From contig NZ_FNDC01000011.1 of assembly GCF_900099655.1 (NCBI RefSeq), positions 1 to 64,000 on the forward strand: a stretch of 64,000 nucleotides of DNA. The letters are read 5' to 3'. Position numbers and translations under genes: made by a program. The number at the start of each line of letters is the position of its first letter. The stretch's first letter is position 1. The notes beneath the pieces are model-generated. The model was not told the origin of the DNA and made no database searches. It was given only the letters and a program-made list of their open reading frames with translations. This document shows, in pieces, positions 1 through 8,409 of this stretch. Origin of the DNA: Planococcus glaciei (GTDB taxonomy: Bacteria; Bacillota; Bacilli; Bacillales_A; Planococcaceae).

Positions 1-203
1 CAATCGGAAACCATCGTTCCCCATTTTTCTTCGTACATCATGCCTTTTTTCGGTTTGATGATCGAAGATGGGAGTTCACTTTCATCGCCATACTTTTTGG
101 CCGTCCGCCAGTTAATTTGAAGGGTATTCGCAATTCGATCGATGCTCAACCCTTTTTCATTTCGTAAGTGTTTGATACAATTGATATCGGACATTGTAAG
201 CAT
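1..203 (-). CDS. istA: IS21-family transposase IstA, N-terminal part, cut by window edge
   Basis: The minus-strand frame opens MLTMSDINCIKHLRNEKG and continues with a helix-turn-helix (SIDRIANTLQINWRTAKKY), the usual N-terminus of IstA transposases, which bind the element ends and cut and join DNA. About 67 codons are visible and the catalytic DDE domain would lie outside the window. A GGAGG lies ten bases before the ATG at 203. A second in-frame ATG at 194 is an alternative start. Whether the full element is intact cannot be judged. Family assignment is from the N-terminus only. Confidence 0.75.
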   Translation of the reverse strand, partial: MLTMSDINCIKHLRNEKGLSIDRIANTLQINWRTAKKYGDESELPSSIIKPKKGMMYEEKWGTMVSD

Positions 204-355
204 TCCTTTCTAACCTCCACCTGTTATGAGTTCGCACTTTAACAGTAGAGGTTGACTTGGGCGGCTTGCAAGTCCATTTTTATTTGCATGAATTTCTCAT
301 GCAGAACTCTGTACAAATTCGTTGCAAAGTTCTGTACTTCTATTTTGCATTACAC
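204..355 (-). mobile_element. probable terminal region of the IS21-like element
   Basis: Between the istA start and about 355 there is no gene. Two similar 14-bp words, GCAGAACTCTGTAC at 301 and GCAAAGTTCTGTAC at 324, resemble the multiple short terminal repeats that IS21-family transposases bind. The exact end and target duplication cannot be fixed without the other end of the element. Confidence 0.45.
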
Positions 356-478
356 AAGTTTCAATAGTTTGATACATTCTAAGCCATTATCTATTTAACA
401 TAACATAAGTGGTAAAATTTTCAAATGAAATAATTGGCCGGAAAAGGCACTCGAAAAAAGTTTTTATTTGAGAGATGG

Positions 479-510
479 GAATGTAACTTAATAGCAAGTA
501 AGTTACATTC
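479..510. repeat. 32-nt palindromic repeat, perfect copy
   Basis: Twelve-base arms GAATGTAACTTA and TAAGTTACATTC form a perfect inverted repeat around an 8-nt loop. The same 32-nt design recurs at 18546, 19397 and 20650 and, decayed, at 44015. No T-tract follows, so a simple terminator role is not obvious. Confidence 0.8.
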
Positions 511-630
511 AGTACCTTGATTCCATTGTTTTCATCAGAAAACCATACCGAACTGGTTTTTTTAGAAAAAAAGATACTTTCCAAATCATTGTTTTGTAAA
601 GCTTTAGAGATTGAATCTTAAAAAGATCTA

Positions 631-721
631 GGTTTACATATCAGCAAGTTATCGGTAGTAGTAATCATGCTAATAGAACAATCTAAAGAAGAGCGGGGCT
701 TATTTAACCCGGCTCTTCTTT
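631..721 (+). repeat. box-hairpin-box intergenic element, copy A
   Basis: A 5' box reading GGTTTACATATCAGCAAGTT then ATCGGTAGTAG is followed by a hairpin with 10-bp arms AAAGAAGAGC and GCTCTTCTTT (685-694 and 712-721). The 3' box seen in other copies is not clear here. It lies beyond the 3' end of the minus-strand kimA gene, so its hairpin may also end that transcript. Confidence 0.65.
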
Positions 722-782
722 GGATTGTAAGAAAAACGTTGCAGTTAAGAAAAACCACCTTCCTTAAATTCCTGAAAAACTT

Positions 783-2621
783 TCATTTTTTCAAATGGAA
801 AGGAACGGTGGTGACAATAACGTTTTTCCGGTACAGCAGGGTGGTGCGAATCAGCAAGCCGGATTGGTTGTGCAGAAAGTTGTGCCAGCCTTTTTTCGGG
901 ATGAATTGCGGAATGAGGACGGTCACCTGGTAATTGGCTTCTTTGGCTTTCCGTTCCACTGAATCCACAAACCGATTCAAGGGGATGGAGATGCTTCGGT
1001 AGGGCGAGAAAAGCGTAACCAATCGGACATCCGGATGCCACTTCGCCCATTTTTCTTCAATTTTTTTCTCATCCTCCCGCTCAAAGGGAATGTAGACGGC
1101 GATAATCTGATCGGCTGAAAGCGAACGGGCATAGGTGATGGAGTGTTCGACGACCTGTGTGATGCCAGCAATCGGGATGATGAAGACATTGCCTTCGATG
1201 GGTACTGCAGTCGCTTTGTCTTGAATCCGCAATTGGTCTGCGACGGCATCGTAATGCTTCTTGATGCGGTAGAACAGAAAAATGATGGCGGGCAGAAAAA
1301 CCAGCACGGGCCAGACCTGTGTGAATTTCGTTAAAAAGAACACCACGGTCACCGTCAAGCTGATCAAGGCCCCCGTTGCGTTAATGAATAGCTTCGTTTG
1401 CCAGCCTTTCGGCTTTTCCCGGAGCCATTTCACAATCATGCCGCTCTGTGACAGGGTAAAGGGAATGAAAACACCTACGGCATACAACGGAATCAATTGT
1501 TCGGTATGGCCGTTGAATGCCACAATCAACAAGATAGAGGCGAATCCCAAAATGACGATGCCATTGGAATAGCCCAATCGGTCACCCCGAACTGTAAACA
1601 TCCGCGGGATGAATTTGTCTTTCGCCAAGTTGACAGCCAGCAGCGGGAAGGCAGAATAGCCGGTATTGGCTGCCAGGATCAAAATCAATGCGGTGGTACC
1701 CTGCACGAAGTAGTACAGGACGTTCCGGCCGAACGTTTCCTCTGCAATTAGGGACACGACCGTCGCTTCTGCTTGGGGCACGATGCCGTAGTAATATGCC
1801 AGAAAGACGATGCCTGAAAACATGGTGGCTAACAGAATGCCCATGGCTGTCAGCGTTTTCGCGGCGTTGGAGGAAGCCGGTTCCTTGAAGTTTGGGATGG
1901 CATTGGAAATCGCTTCGATGCCTGTTAAAGCGGAACTGCCGGAGGCAAAAGCCCGCAGCAGCAAGAACAAGCTAATGCCAGCGATCGGCGTGCCAACCGG
2001 CGTATGTAGATCCGAAGAAACTGTGCCTGTCAGGATATTGAATAAGCCAACACCGATTAAGAGAAACAAAGCCAGTACAAACAGGTAAACAGGATAGGCC
2101 AAAATCGAAGCAGATTCGGTTACTCCCCGCAGATTCAATAGCGTCAGAAGGATAACGAATGTCACCGCGATGGCCACATTGTGATCGTGCAAGGCCGGAA
2201 ACGCAGAGGTGATGGCATCGGTGCCGGCCGACACACTGACGGCAACCGTGAGAATGTAATCCACCAGTAACGAGCCTCCCGCCAGCAATCCGGGATTGAT
2301 GCCAAGATTTTCTTTCGAGACCACATAAGCGCCTCCGCCGTGCGGATAGGCATAGATGATCTGACGATAAGACAAGATGAGCGCCGTCAGCAGGAACAAG
2401 ACCGCACAGGCAATGGGAAGCGAATACCAAAACGCGGCGGTACTTACCGTAATTAATACAATGAGGATTTGTTCCGGACCATAGGCGACGGAAGAAAGGG
2501 CGTCTGAAGAAAGAATCGCCAATGCCTTCTTTTTGTTGAGTTTCTGTTCTCCTAGCTGATCCGATTTTAATGGACGGCCAATCAACAGCTGTTTAAGAAA
2601 ATTGAACATGGACTCCACCAT
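783..2621 (-). CDS. kimA: APC-family potassium importer, KimA type
   Basis: This 612-residue protein has an APC-fold membrane part of about 12 helices (residues about 25-455) and a soluble C-terminal domain (about 460-612), as in KimA (formerly YdaO), a high-affinity K+/H+ symporter of Bacillus. The N-terminus carries the LSSDALSSVAYGPEQ segment typical of the family, followed by YPHGGGAYVVSKENLG. Length matches the family. It diverges from the riboswitch-ktrAB unit, so the two K+ uptake systems sit side by side. No c-di-AMP aptamer is visible in its own short leader. The start at 2621 is the longest choice; an ATG at 2609 follows GGTGGAG closely and is an alternative. Confidence 0.85.
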   Translation of the reverse strand: MVESMFNFLKQLLIGRPLKSDQLGEQKLNKKKALAILSSDALSSVAYGPEQILIVLITVSTAAFWYSLPIACAVLFLLTALILSYRQIIYAYPHGGGAYVVSKENLGINPGLLAGGSLLVDYILTVAVSVSAGTDAITSAFPALHDHNVAIAVTFVILLTLLNLRGVTESASILAYPVYLFVLALFLLIGVGLFNILTGTVSSDLHTPVGTPIAGISLFLLLRAFASGSSALTGIEAISNAIPNFKEPASSNAAKTLTAMGILLATMFSGIVFLAYYYGIVPQAEATVVSLIAEETFGRNVLYYFVQGTTALILILAANTGYSAFPLLAVNLAKDKFIPRMFTVRGDRLGYSNGIVILGFASILLIVAFNGHTEQLIPLYAVGVFIPFTLSQSGMIVKWLREKPKGWQTKLFINATGALISLTVTVVFFLTKFTQVWPVLVFLPAIIFLFYRIKKHYDAVADQLRIQDKATAVPIEGNVFIIPIAGITQVVEHSITYARSLSADQIIAVYIPFEREDEKKIEEKWAKWHPDVRLVTLFSPYRSISIPLNRFVDSVERKAKEANYQVTVLIPQFIPKKGWHNFLHNQSGLLIRTTLLYRKNVIVTTVPFHLKK

Positions 2622-2743
2622 CCCTAAAGTACGGCTTTTGATAAATCTAGCATAGTCCGATTTCCTTAAAATGCAAGCGAAATGAAGTTAACCGATTCAC
2701 TAAAAAAACGCATTTTAACCACTATTCATTTACACTAAAAACA

Positions 2744-2772
2744 TTGACATCCTTCAAGAATCAGCGTAATTT
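2744..2772 (+). promoter_or_regulatory. sigma-A type promoter of the riboswitch-ktrAB transcript
   Basis: TTGACA at 2744-2749 and TAATTT at 2767-2772 are separated by 17 bases, directly upstream of the riboswitch aptamer. Confidence 0.6.
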
Positions 2773-2796
2773 AGATTTGTCCAAAATATAAAAACC

Positions 2797-2965
2797 TACC
2801 TTTTAATCGCTGAATCAATTTGAACGGGGGACCCACAATCGATGAAATTCGTTTTCATCCGGGGTGAATCTTACTTGGTAAGAAGGGATACTCTCCATCC
2901 CTAATCCGGCAGCTAACCCCGTAAGCGTTACTTTGTAAGTTGAGAGAAGGGCCATAGGCAACGCC
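2797..2965 (+). ncRNA. ydaO-yuaA type c-di-AMP riboswitch
   Basis: The leader contains the hallmark segments of this aptamer in order: GAACGGGGGACCCA, then GGGGTGAAT, an AAGGG...CCATCCC stem, CAGCTAACC, CGTAAGCGT and GAGAGAAGG. In Bacillus, c-di-AMP binding to this RNA promotes termination and shuts off K+ uptake genes. A hairpin terminator follows at 2967 and ktrA begins 30 bases after it, which fits a transcriptional off-switch. The boundaries are approximate. Confidence 0.93.
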
Positions 2966-2966
2966 T

Positions 2967-2996
2967 AAGACCAGTCTATTTGTGCTGGTCTTTTTA
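2967..2996 (+). terminator. riboswitch expression-platform terminator
   Basis: Arms AAGACCAG and CTGGTCTT enclose a 10-nt loop and are followed by TTTTTATT. Its position between aptamer and ktrA makes it the switching terminator. Confidence 0.85.
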
Positions 2997-3029
2997 TTAT
3001 GCAAATTTATCCGGGAAAGAGGAAGAAGG

Positions 3030-3686
3030 ATGGAAAAACAATTTGTGGTCATCGGATTGGGGCGGTTTGGCAGCAGTGTCTGCCAGGAACTGTATGCGCT
3101 AGGGCACGAAATACTGGCAATGGACCGGAATGAGGAACGGGTGATCGCCATGTCGGATTACGCGACCCATACCGTCATTACCAACGGGACCGACGAGCGC
3201 GATCTGAAGGCCCTCGGCGTGCGGAATTTCGAGCACGCGATTGTCGCATTCAGCAATGATTTGCAGGCGAGCGTCCTGTGTACGCTCATGCTCAAGGAAA
3301 TGGGAGTGCCCCATGTGTGGGTCAAAGCAGCCAATCAGCAGCATCAACTGATCTTGGAGAAAGTCGGCGCCGATCGCGTCATCCAGCCCGAAAAGGAAAT
3401 GGGGGTTCGCATCGCGCATCATCTCGATTCCGACAAGGTGGTCGATTACATTGACTTATCCAACGACTACAGCATCGTTGAGTTGATCGCATCGTCCGCC
3501 ATATCCGGGAAAACCTTGGTGCAACTGGATATCCGGGCCAAATACAATTGCACGGTATTGGGCATCAAACGGTTTGATGAGGTCAATATTGCGCCGTTGC
3601 CGGATGATGAAATCGTAAAAGGGGATATCCTGATCATGATGGGCCACAAGAAGGATTTGAAGAAATTCGAAGACAAAGGGCTTTAA
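3030..3686 (+). CDS. ktrA: Ktr potassium uptake regulatory subunit (KtrA/KtrC)
   Basis: This 218-residue cytosolic protein forms the octameric RCK ring that gates the KtrB/KtrD channel-like K+ transporter. It starts MEKQFVVIGLGRFGSS with the GxGxxG nucleotide-binding loop (ATP/ADP/NAD) and ends with an RCK_C domain (about 135-218), the c-di-AMP binding domain in this family. The ATG at 3030 is preferred because it follows AAGAAGG and matches the family N-terminus; a longer in-frame start at 2982 would lie inside the terminator. The gene is under the c-di-AMP riboswitch and is followed by ktrB after 122 bases. KtrA and KtrC cannot be told apart here. Confidence 0.92.
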   Translation: MEKQFVVIGLGRFGSSVCQELYALGHEILAMDRNEERVIAMSDYATHTVITNGTDERDLKALGVRNFEHAIVAFSNDLQASVLCTLMLKEMGVPHVWVKAANQQHQLILEKVGADRVIQPEKEMGVRIAHHLDSDKVVDYIDLSNDYSIVELIASSAISGKTLVQLDIRAKYNCTVLGIKRFDEVNIAPLPDDEIVKGDILIMMGHKKDLKKFEDKGL

Positions 3687-3808
3687 GATCTTGCACTGCT
3701 TCCTGCACTTCCAATGTGACGAGCGAAACCTGTTCGTTCAACAACAGATTTACGATATATTTCTAAAAAAATGACCGAATTCATTTTTCAGACTAAGAGG
3801 TGTACACA

Positions 3809-5137
3809 ATGAAGTTGATAAAAAAGAAAGGGAAATCCATCTCGCCTCCTTTCTTAATTGCCGGAAGTTTTCTGTTCCTGATCCTTCTTGGCACACTGTT
3901 ACTAAAACTGCCGATTGCTACGACCGTTCCAATTACTTGGGCAGATGCGTTGTTTACGGCGACTTCTGCCACGACAGTGACCGGTTTAAGCGTCTTTGAT
4001 CCCGGCACTACACTGACGGCATTCGGAGAAGTCGTGTTGCTGGTGTTGATCCAGTTTGGCGGCATCGGATTGATGACCTTTGCAACCGCCTTGCTGTTGT
4101 TATTCCGCAAGCGAATCGGGCTGCAGAATCGCCTGTACCTGCAAGAGTCTTTTTCCCAGAACTCCGTAGGCGGCATCATCCGGCTGGTAAGAACCATCCT
4201 GGCTTTTGTGGCCATTGTTGAAACGATAGGGATTTTGGCGCTTACGCTGTACTGGCTTCCTGACTATGGCTTCGAAGAAGCGTTGAACCTGAGCATCTTT
4301 CATGTTATTTCGGCCTTCAACAATGCCGGGTTCTCTTTGTTTCCAGACAATTTGATGAGCTTTGCAGGGGATCCGTTTGTGACGCTCCTCTTATCCAGCC
4401 TTTTTATCCTAGGGGGATTGGGGTTCACTGTCGTCATGGACATCTATCAAAAGAAATCGTTCCGCCAGTGGTCGCTACATACCAAATTGATGATTATAGG
4501 CACGGGCGTAATGAATCTGCTGGCAACATTGACCGTCTTGGTTCTGGAATACGGCAATCCGCAAACCATCGGGAACTTTTCTTTGTGGGATAAACTCACT
4601 GCCGCCTATTTTATGGGTGTCACTCCACGAACTGCAGGGTTTAACGTCGTGGACTACGGAGTCATGGAAGACCCAACGCTATTGTTTACCATGGCTTTAA
4701 TGTTCATCGGTGCCGGAACGGCTTCGACGGCTTCCGGCATTAAGCTCAGCACGTTCATTGTGGTGGTGCTTGCCTCGATCGCTTTTTTGCAGACACGCAA
4801 AGAGCCGAATATTTTTGGCCGGTCCATCCGGCTGGAAGCCATCATCCGTTCACTAGCTGTCACGACCATCAGCATGCTTCTGGTGCTGTTGTTTATGTTC
4901 CTGTTGATGTCAGTAGAGAAGATCCCGTTCCTGCCACTGGCATTTGAAGTGGTTTCGGCATTTGGAACAGTTGGCTTGTCGATGGGAATTACCGCTGATT
5001 TGAGCAGCGTAGGCGAAGTGCTTCTTTGCATGGTGATGTTCATTGGGCGCATTGGACCATTGACCCTTTTCCTGATTTTGCTGAAACCGAAAAAAGAACA
5101 TTACCGCTATCCGTACGATCAAGTGTATACCGGATGA
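3809..5137 (+). CDS. ktrB: Ktr/Trk-family potassium transporter membrane subunit (KtrB/KtrD)
   Basis: The 442-residue protein has the four membrane-pore-membrane repeats of the Trk/Ktr superfamily. The four selectivity-filter segments are visible as TVTGLS, NNAGFS, RTAGFN and GTVGLS, each with the key glycine. It moves K+ with the RCK partner encoded just upstream. The ATG at 3809 has AAGAGG eight bases upstream; the in-frame GTG at 3800 overlaps that site and is less likely. A hairpin after the stop probably ends the operon. Confidence 0.92.
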   Translation: MKLIKKKGKSISPPFLIAGSFLFLILLGTLLLKLPIATTVPITWADALFTATSATTVTGLSVFDPGTTLTAFGEVVLLVLIQFGGIGLMTFATALLLLFRKRIGLQNRLYLQESFSQNSVGGIIRLVRTILAFVAIVETIGILALTLYWLPDYGFEEALNLSIFHVISAFNNAGFSLFPDNLMSFAGDPFVTLLLSSLFILGGLGFTVVMDIYQKKSFRQWSLHTKLMIIGTGVMNLLATLTVLVLEYGNPQTIGNFSLWDKLTAAYFMGVTPRTAGFNVVDYGVMEDPTLLFTMALMFIGAGTASTASGIKLSTFIVVVLASIAFLQTRKEPNIFGRSIRLEAIIRSLAVTTISMLLVLLFMFLLMSVEKIPFLPLAFEVVSAFGTVGLSMGITADLSSVGEVLLCMVMFIGRIGPLTLFLILLKPKKEHYRYPYDQVYTG

Positions 5138-5143
5138 ATCAGT

Positions 5144-5180
5144 GGGTGTATGGGCGTTAGCCGATACATCCTTCTGTTTC
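5144..5180 (+). terminator. probable terminator of ktrAB
   Basis: GGTGTAT-GGGC pairs imperfectly with GCC-ATACATCC and is followed by a T-rich tract starting at 5172. Confidence 0.55.
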
Positions 5181-5207
5181 GACTGGTAACTATTTATAGT
5201 TAAGAGG

Positions 5208-5255
5208 ACTGATAAATATGTTTATCAGTTTACATATCATGCGGGTATCAGTAGC
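5208..5255 (+). repeat. small hairpin followed by a lone 5' box of the box-hairpin-box family
   Basis: ACTGATAAA and TTTATCAGT form a perfect 9-bp stem around TATG (5208-5229). The right arm runs into AGTTTACATATCATGCGGGT then ATCAGTAG, matching the 5' box of the repeat family. The variable hairpin and 3' box of the family are missing. Confidence 0.5.
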
Positions 5256-5296
5256 TTTTTAAGAATGCCCCTAAAATTAGAAAGGAAGTACTAGTA

Positions 5297-5791
5297 ATGC
5301 CAAATATAAAGACTGACAGATTGACGTTAATTACTTTTACTATTGATATGATGAAAGCAGCCATTTCAAATAAAGAGCATTTGGAAAAAATAACGACTTA
5401 TCGAGTTGCCGATCAATATCCGTCGGAAATGTATAAAGAAATACTTCCTTATAAAGTGCAACGGTTCAGCCAATATCCTGACGAAAATGACTGGGAGGGA
5501 ATCATCATACACACTAAAGATCATACCATCATAGGCGACATGGGCATCAGAAGTAGTACTGAAGATCCAAAAGAGCTAGAGTTGGGTTATAGCATCGTTC
5601 CCCGCTACCAGGGGTATGGATATGCGACCGAAATGGCAAAAGCGATGGTGAAGTGCGGGCTGGAACAGCCTGGTATAGAGAGGATTATAGCGGGGTGTGA
5701 TAACGATAACTTTGCTTCGATTCGAGTATTAGAAAAAGCTGGGTTAAAACGGTTTGAAGAAAAAGAGAATAAAATTCACTGGTCTACGTAA
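5297..5791 (+). CDS. GNAT family N-acetyltransferase, RimJ/RimL-like
   Basis: This 164-residue protein starts with the RimJ/RimL-type N-terminus (IKTDRLTLITFT) and carries the acetyl-CoA loop around RYQGYGYATEMAKAMV (about residues 105-120), followed by NFASIRVLEKAGLKRF, the usual last strand and helix. It should transfer an acetyl group from acetyl-CoA to an amine. The substrate is unknown. AAAGGAAGTA precedes the ATG. It appears monocistronic. Confidence 0.85.
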   Translation: MPNIKTDRLTLITFTIDMMKAAISNKEHLEKITTYRVADQYPSEMYKEILPYKVQRFSQYPDENDWEGIIIHTKDHTIIGDMGIRSSTEDPKELELGYSIVPRYQGYGYATEMAKAMVKCGLEQPGIERIIAGCDNDNFASIRVLEKAGLKRFEEKENKIHWST

Positions 5792-5815
5792 AGGGAATTA
5801 ATTGCTAAAAATTCT

Positions 5816-5934
5816 AGTTTACATATGAGGGATTATCAGAAGTAGTAATTACTTTAATAGCAACATACAAAGGGGGGAGAGCACTTCTAATCAGCAATGC
5901 TTTTCCCCTTTTGTCTGCAAAAGTATACTTTTAT
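5816..5934 (+). repeat. box-hairpin-box intergenic element, copy B
   Basis: The 5' box AGTTTACATATGAGGGATTA then TCAGAAGTAG starts at 5816. The hairpin arms are AAAGGGG (5869) and CCCCTTT (5905), extended inward by wobble pairs. The 3' box TTGTCTGCAAAAGTATAC then TTTTA ends at 5934. This is one of the most complete copies. Confidence 0.75.
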
Positions 5935-6061
5935 GAATGGTATTATTTCCAAAATTAACTAGCTATTTCTTTTGTCGCTACGTATATTTAAAGAAATAGC
6001 CTTACTATACAAGTGAGGGGTATGGGATCAACAAGAAGGTATTAAGGAGATAGATATTAAA

Positions 6062-6469
6062 ATGAAACGCAATAACAATTTAAAAGATCCTTCAAAAAGA
6101 TATATAGATTTAGTAAATGAAGGTTATCCTTCACTTGGATTATTTCCGAAGAAGAAAAGATTGAGAGCGATAGAGTTCTTTAAAAGTAAACTAAATGAAG
6201 AAGAGTTTGTGATAGAAGAATTGGCTAGTGGCTTTATCTTAATCGGTTATTTATATCAGGAAATTAAAGACTATGAAAATGCTTCATTTTATTTTGATAA
6301 AGGCTACAGCTTGGGAAAAGATATTTTATTTTCTTACGATTCTGGTTTGAAAAAAACACTAAAAACTTATTTAAAAGCGAACCGAAAAGATTTATATGAT
6401 TATTGGCGCGCAGATTTCTTAAAACGAGGTCAGTACGATAAAAAGTTTAATAGATTGTTGAACTCATAA
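6062..6469 (+). CDS. hypothetical protein, TPR-like helical
   Basis: The 135-residue product is rich in Lys and aromatic residues and predicted helical. A segment around YLYQEIKDYENASFYFDKGY looks like a single TPR-type helix pair, but the family is not recognised. AAGGAGATAG precedes the ATG, which supports expression. The low GC and the remnant-rich surroundings suggest accessory DNA. Confidence 0.6.
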   Translation: MKRNNNLKDPSKRYIDLVNEGYPSLGLFPKKKRLRAIEFFKSKLNEEEFVIEELASGFILIGYLYQEIKDYENASFYFDKGYSLGKDILFSYDSGLKKTLKTYLKANRKDLYDYWRADFLKRGQYDKKFNRLLNS

Positions 6470-6713
6470 TTACTAACACTAATCGAATGTAATGATGCTG
6501 ACTATAATGGCAAGTAAATTATAGCAATAGTTTTTAAGCAACTGCAGAACGCTCTGGAGGAAATGAAGAAAGCTTAGTCATATTGTAAATGGAAATTTCA
6601 AGATAAAGACTAGGGTTTGAATGTAACTTAAGTGCAGTTAATGAAGTTATAACTATCAAAATGTACAGGAATAAACAGAAAACAAGTATTTCCTATATTG
6701 TAGGGAGGAAACC

Positions 6714-6962
6714 ATGATGAAGAAAAATAAAAGAAATATATTAGGAAATTTATCAATAATTGCAGCCATAGCGAGTATGATTTTCTTCTTTTTACCTATA
6801 GACGATGAAATAGATGCAATGATCATTGGTTTAATTTCGTTATTAGGGATAGGGTTTGCTTTAGGATCTAAAGAAATATGGTATGTCCTTATTGGCACTC
6901 TATCAAATATTGCAATGTTCGGCATGGCATATCTTTTATTAATTGGGACAGAATTTAGTTAG
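6714..6962 (+). CDS. small hypothetical membrane protein
   Basis: The 82-residue protein has three hydrophobic segments (about 11-27, 34-53 and 56-77) separated by an acidic loop, and a basic N-terminus (MMKKNKRN) that favours N-in orientation. GGGAGGAAACC precedes the ATG pair. No family is recognised. Its stop abuts a remnant of a YciI-like gene. Confidence 0.6.
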   Translation: MMKKNKRNILGNLSIIAAIASMIFFFLPIDDEIDAMIIGLISLLGIGFALGSKEIWYVLIGTLSNIAMFGMAYLLLIGTEFS

Positions 6963-6963
6963 C

Positions 6964-7143
6964 TCCAATGTAGAAACTCAGACCGATAAAATCATGGGAA
7001 GTGCGTTCATATTAGAAGCCGCGAGTTTTGAAGAAGCAATCCGAGTGGCTTCTCTACATCCGACTGTGCAGGTAAGTTTAGCAGAACAGCTGGGATGGGA
7101 AATAGAGATCCGCGCAATCGACTCCTTCGACATGAAAGAATAG
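6964..7143 (+). pseudogene. C-terminal remnant of a YciI/DGPF-type protein
   Basis: The frame encodes GSAFILEAASFEEAIRVASL and ends WEIEIRAIDSFDMKE, resembling the second half of YCII-related (DGPF) proteins. No N-terminal half, start codon or ribosome site belongs to it. The last about 45 bases of coding sequence and the following terminator-like hairpin are repeated in a second remnant at 32110-32206. Confidence 0.6.
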
Positions 7144-7181
7144 AGGGTTTACAGCTGCAATCCCTTAATTCTTTCATGTTT
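7136..7181 (+). terminator. hairpin following the YciI remnant
   Basis: CATGAAAGAAT and ATTCTTTCATG pair across the remnant stop codon, with GGG/CCC inside. The layout mirrors the perfect hairpin at 32167. Confidence 0.5.
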
Positions 7182-7201
7182 ACTATGTTTTACAAGTAGA
7201 A

Positions 7202-7342
7202 TACGCGTCTGCTATGAGGTATGAAGATTTGTTGCATACAATAGGCGAATACTCCGATGTTTATGTTGTGGGCAAAGGCTTTAAATGAACCTATGTGATT
7301 CCTTATGAAGAAGATTGGAGTCCACACTTTTATAGAAAAATC
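7202..7342 (+). pseudogene. C-terminal remnant, possibly DUF4275-type
   Basis: One frame reads MRYEDLLHTIGEYSDVYVVG through KGFK, meets a TGA at 7286-7288, then continues TYVIPYEEDWSPHFYRK. The EYSDVYVV...WTYV..E....YFYRK pattern recalls the end of DUF4275 proteins, with the stop standing where a Trp codon is expected (TGG to TGA). No start is present. The family assignment is from memory of the motif and is tentative. Confidence 0.4.
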
Positions 7343-7417
7343 CAAGGGGATTTAAAAGATTGTATTAAATTGACGTTAAGAAGAGAGTATCCCGTTAAAA
7401 AGGCTTATAGAAAATTT

Positions 7418-7498
7418 AGTTTACATTTCCTGAGTTATTGGTGGAGAAGAAGCTTGCATCAGAGCCTCTTCTTTTTTTGTTCTAAAAAGTATACTTCT
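7418..7498 (+). repeat. box-hairpin-box intergenic element, copy C
   Basis: 5' box AGTTTACATTTCCTGAGTTA then TTGGTGG; hairpin arms AGAAGAAGCT (7445) and AGCCTCTTCT (7463) with one mismatch; T-run; 3' box GTTCTAAAAAGTATACTTCT ending near 7498. Confidence 0.75.
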
Positions 7499-7524
7499 CA
7501 ATATCCTTATTTCCCGATTTATTG

Positions 7525-7671
7525 TTAGCGCTAATTTCAGCTATTTTATGGTGGGAATTATTGTTAATATTGATGTACCAAGAATTTAATATTTCTTTTA
7601 AGATCTGCTGGTTAATCTATTTCAACAAAAAGTTAATGTCTCATGAGAAGGTACTTGATCGATAGGCACCT
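7525..7671 (+). repeat. 147-bp direct repeat, copy 1
   Basis: This segment matches 17386-17532 at all but six positions by eye. It starts TTAGCGCTAATTTCAGC and ends GATCGATAGGCACCT. It has no convincing open frame and no terminal inverted repeats. Copy 1 directly follows repeat element C and precedes an acetyltransferase gene. Confidence 0.9.
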
Positions 7672-7717
7672 TCGCTTTTTTATTTTGAAGGAAAAGGATT
7701 ATTAAGGAGATGTTCAA

Positions 7718-8287
7718 TTGATTTTAGAGACAGAAAGATTTGAGGTTACTTCAGAAACAGAAAGACTAATCATACGACCGCTAAAAAAACAGGATTATCA
7801 AGAATGGCTAAGGGGATTTGAACAGCGAGCTCATTCCCAAAACCGGCATGACCAAGGAAAAATAGATATGAGCGAATATACACAGGACTGGTTTGAAGAC
7901 TTGGTGAATAAACACCAGAAATTGGCCATAAACGACACGGCACACGTTTTTGGCATTTTCCGAAAAGAAGATGGAAAGCACTTAGGAATGGTTGATTTTT
8001 CTACCTTGGCTAGAAGCAGCTTTCAATGGGGAAGACTCGGTTATACCATTCACAATCAATACTGGAAAAAAGGATATGGCAAAGAAGCTGTAAAAGAAGC
8101 GTTGCATTTGGCTTTTACACAACTTGGATTTCATCGCATAGAAGCACATATCAATCTGGATAATCTTCCGTCCATGAAATTGGCAGAGAGCGCCGGGATG
8201 AAATTTGAATGTAAAAGGGAAGGGTTTCTCTTTGAGAACGGAGAGTGGACGGATCATTTGGTTTACTTTGCGAATCGGAAGGGGTAA
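7718..8287 (+). CDS. GNAT family N-acetyltransferase, RimJ/RimL-like
   Basis: The 189-residue protein has the ETERLIIRPLKKQDYQEW opening of RimJ/RimL-type enzymes, the acetyl-CoA binding segment YWKKGYGKEAVKEALHLAFT (about residues 111-130) and the closing NLPSMKLAESAGMKFE motif. The substrate is unknown. TTG at 7718 is chosen as start because AAGGAGA lies seven bases upstream and no ATG precedes the conserved N-terminus. It starts 47 bases after the 147-bp repeat. Confidence 0.85.
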   Translation: MILETERFEVTSETERLIIRPLKKQDYQEWLRGFEQRAHSQNRHDQGKIDMSEYTQDWFEDLVNKHQKLAINDTAHVFGIFRKEDGKHLGMVDFSTLARSSFQWGRLGYTIHNQYWKKGYGKEAVKEALHLAFTQLGFHRIEAHINLDNLPSMKLAESAGMKFECKREGFLFENGEWTDHLVYFANRKG

Positions 8288-8409
8288 CTTCCTCTCCTGC
8301 TACGAGAGTAGACAGTCATCATTCAGTAGATGCAGTTTATAGCTGAAAGATTGGTAATGAATTTGGGAAATCGATGAATCAATGTATTGTTATTTTTTGA
8401 TAGGAGTGG

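Noticed and set aside
387..584. 65-codon minus frame at 387-584
   Set aside because: It spans the 32-nt palindrome, has no ribosome site and no recognisable motif.
1972..2430. Long antisense frames over kimA, for example 152 codons at 1972-2430
   Set aside because: They are shadow frames of a well-supported gene and have no ribosome sites or recognisable domains.
7202..7528. Functional 77-codon gene at 7295-7528
   Set aside because: The frame runs through a repeat element and its first part continues an older remnant across a stop codon.
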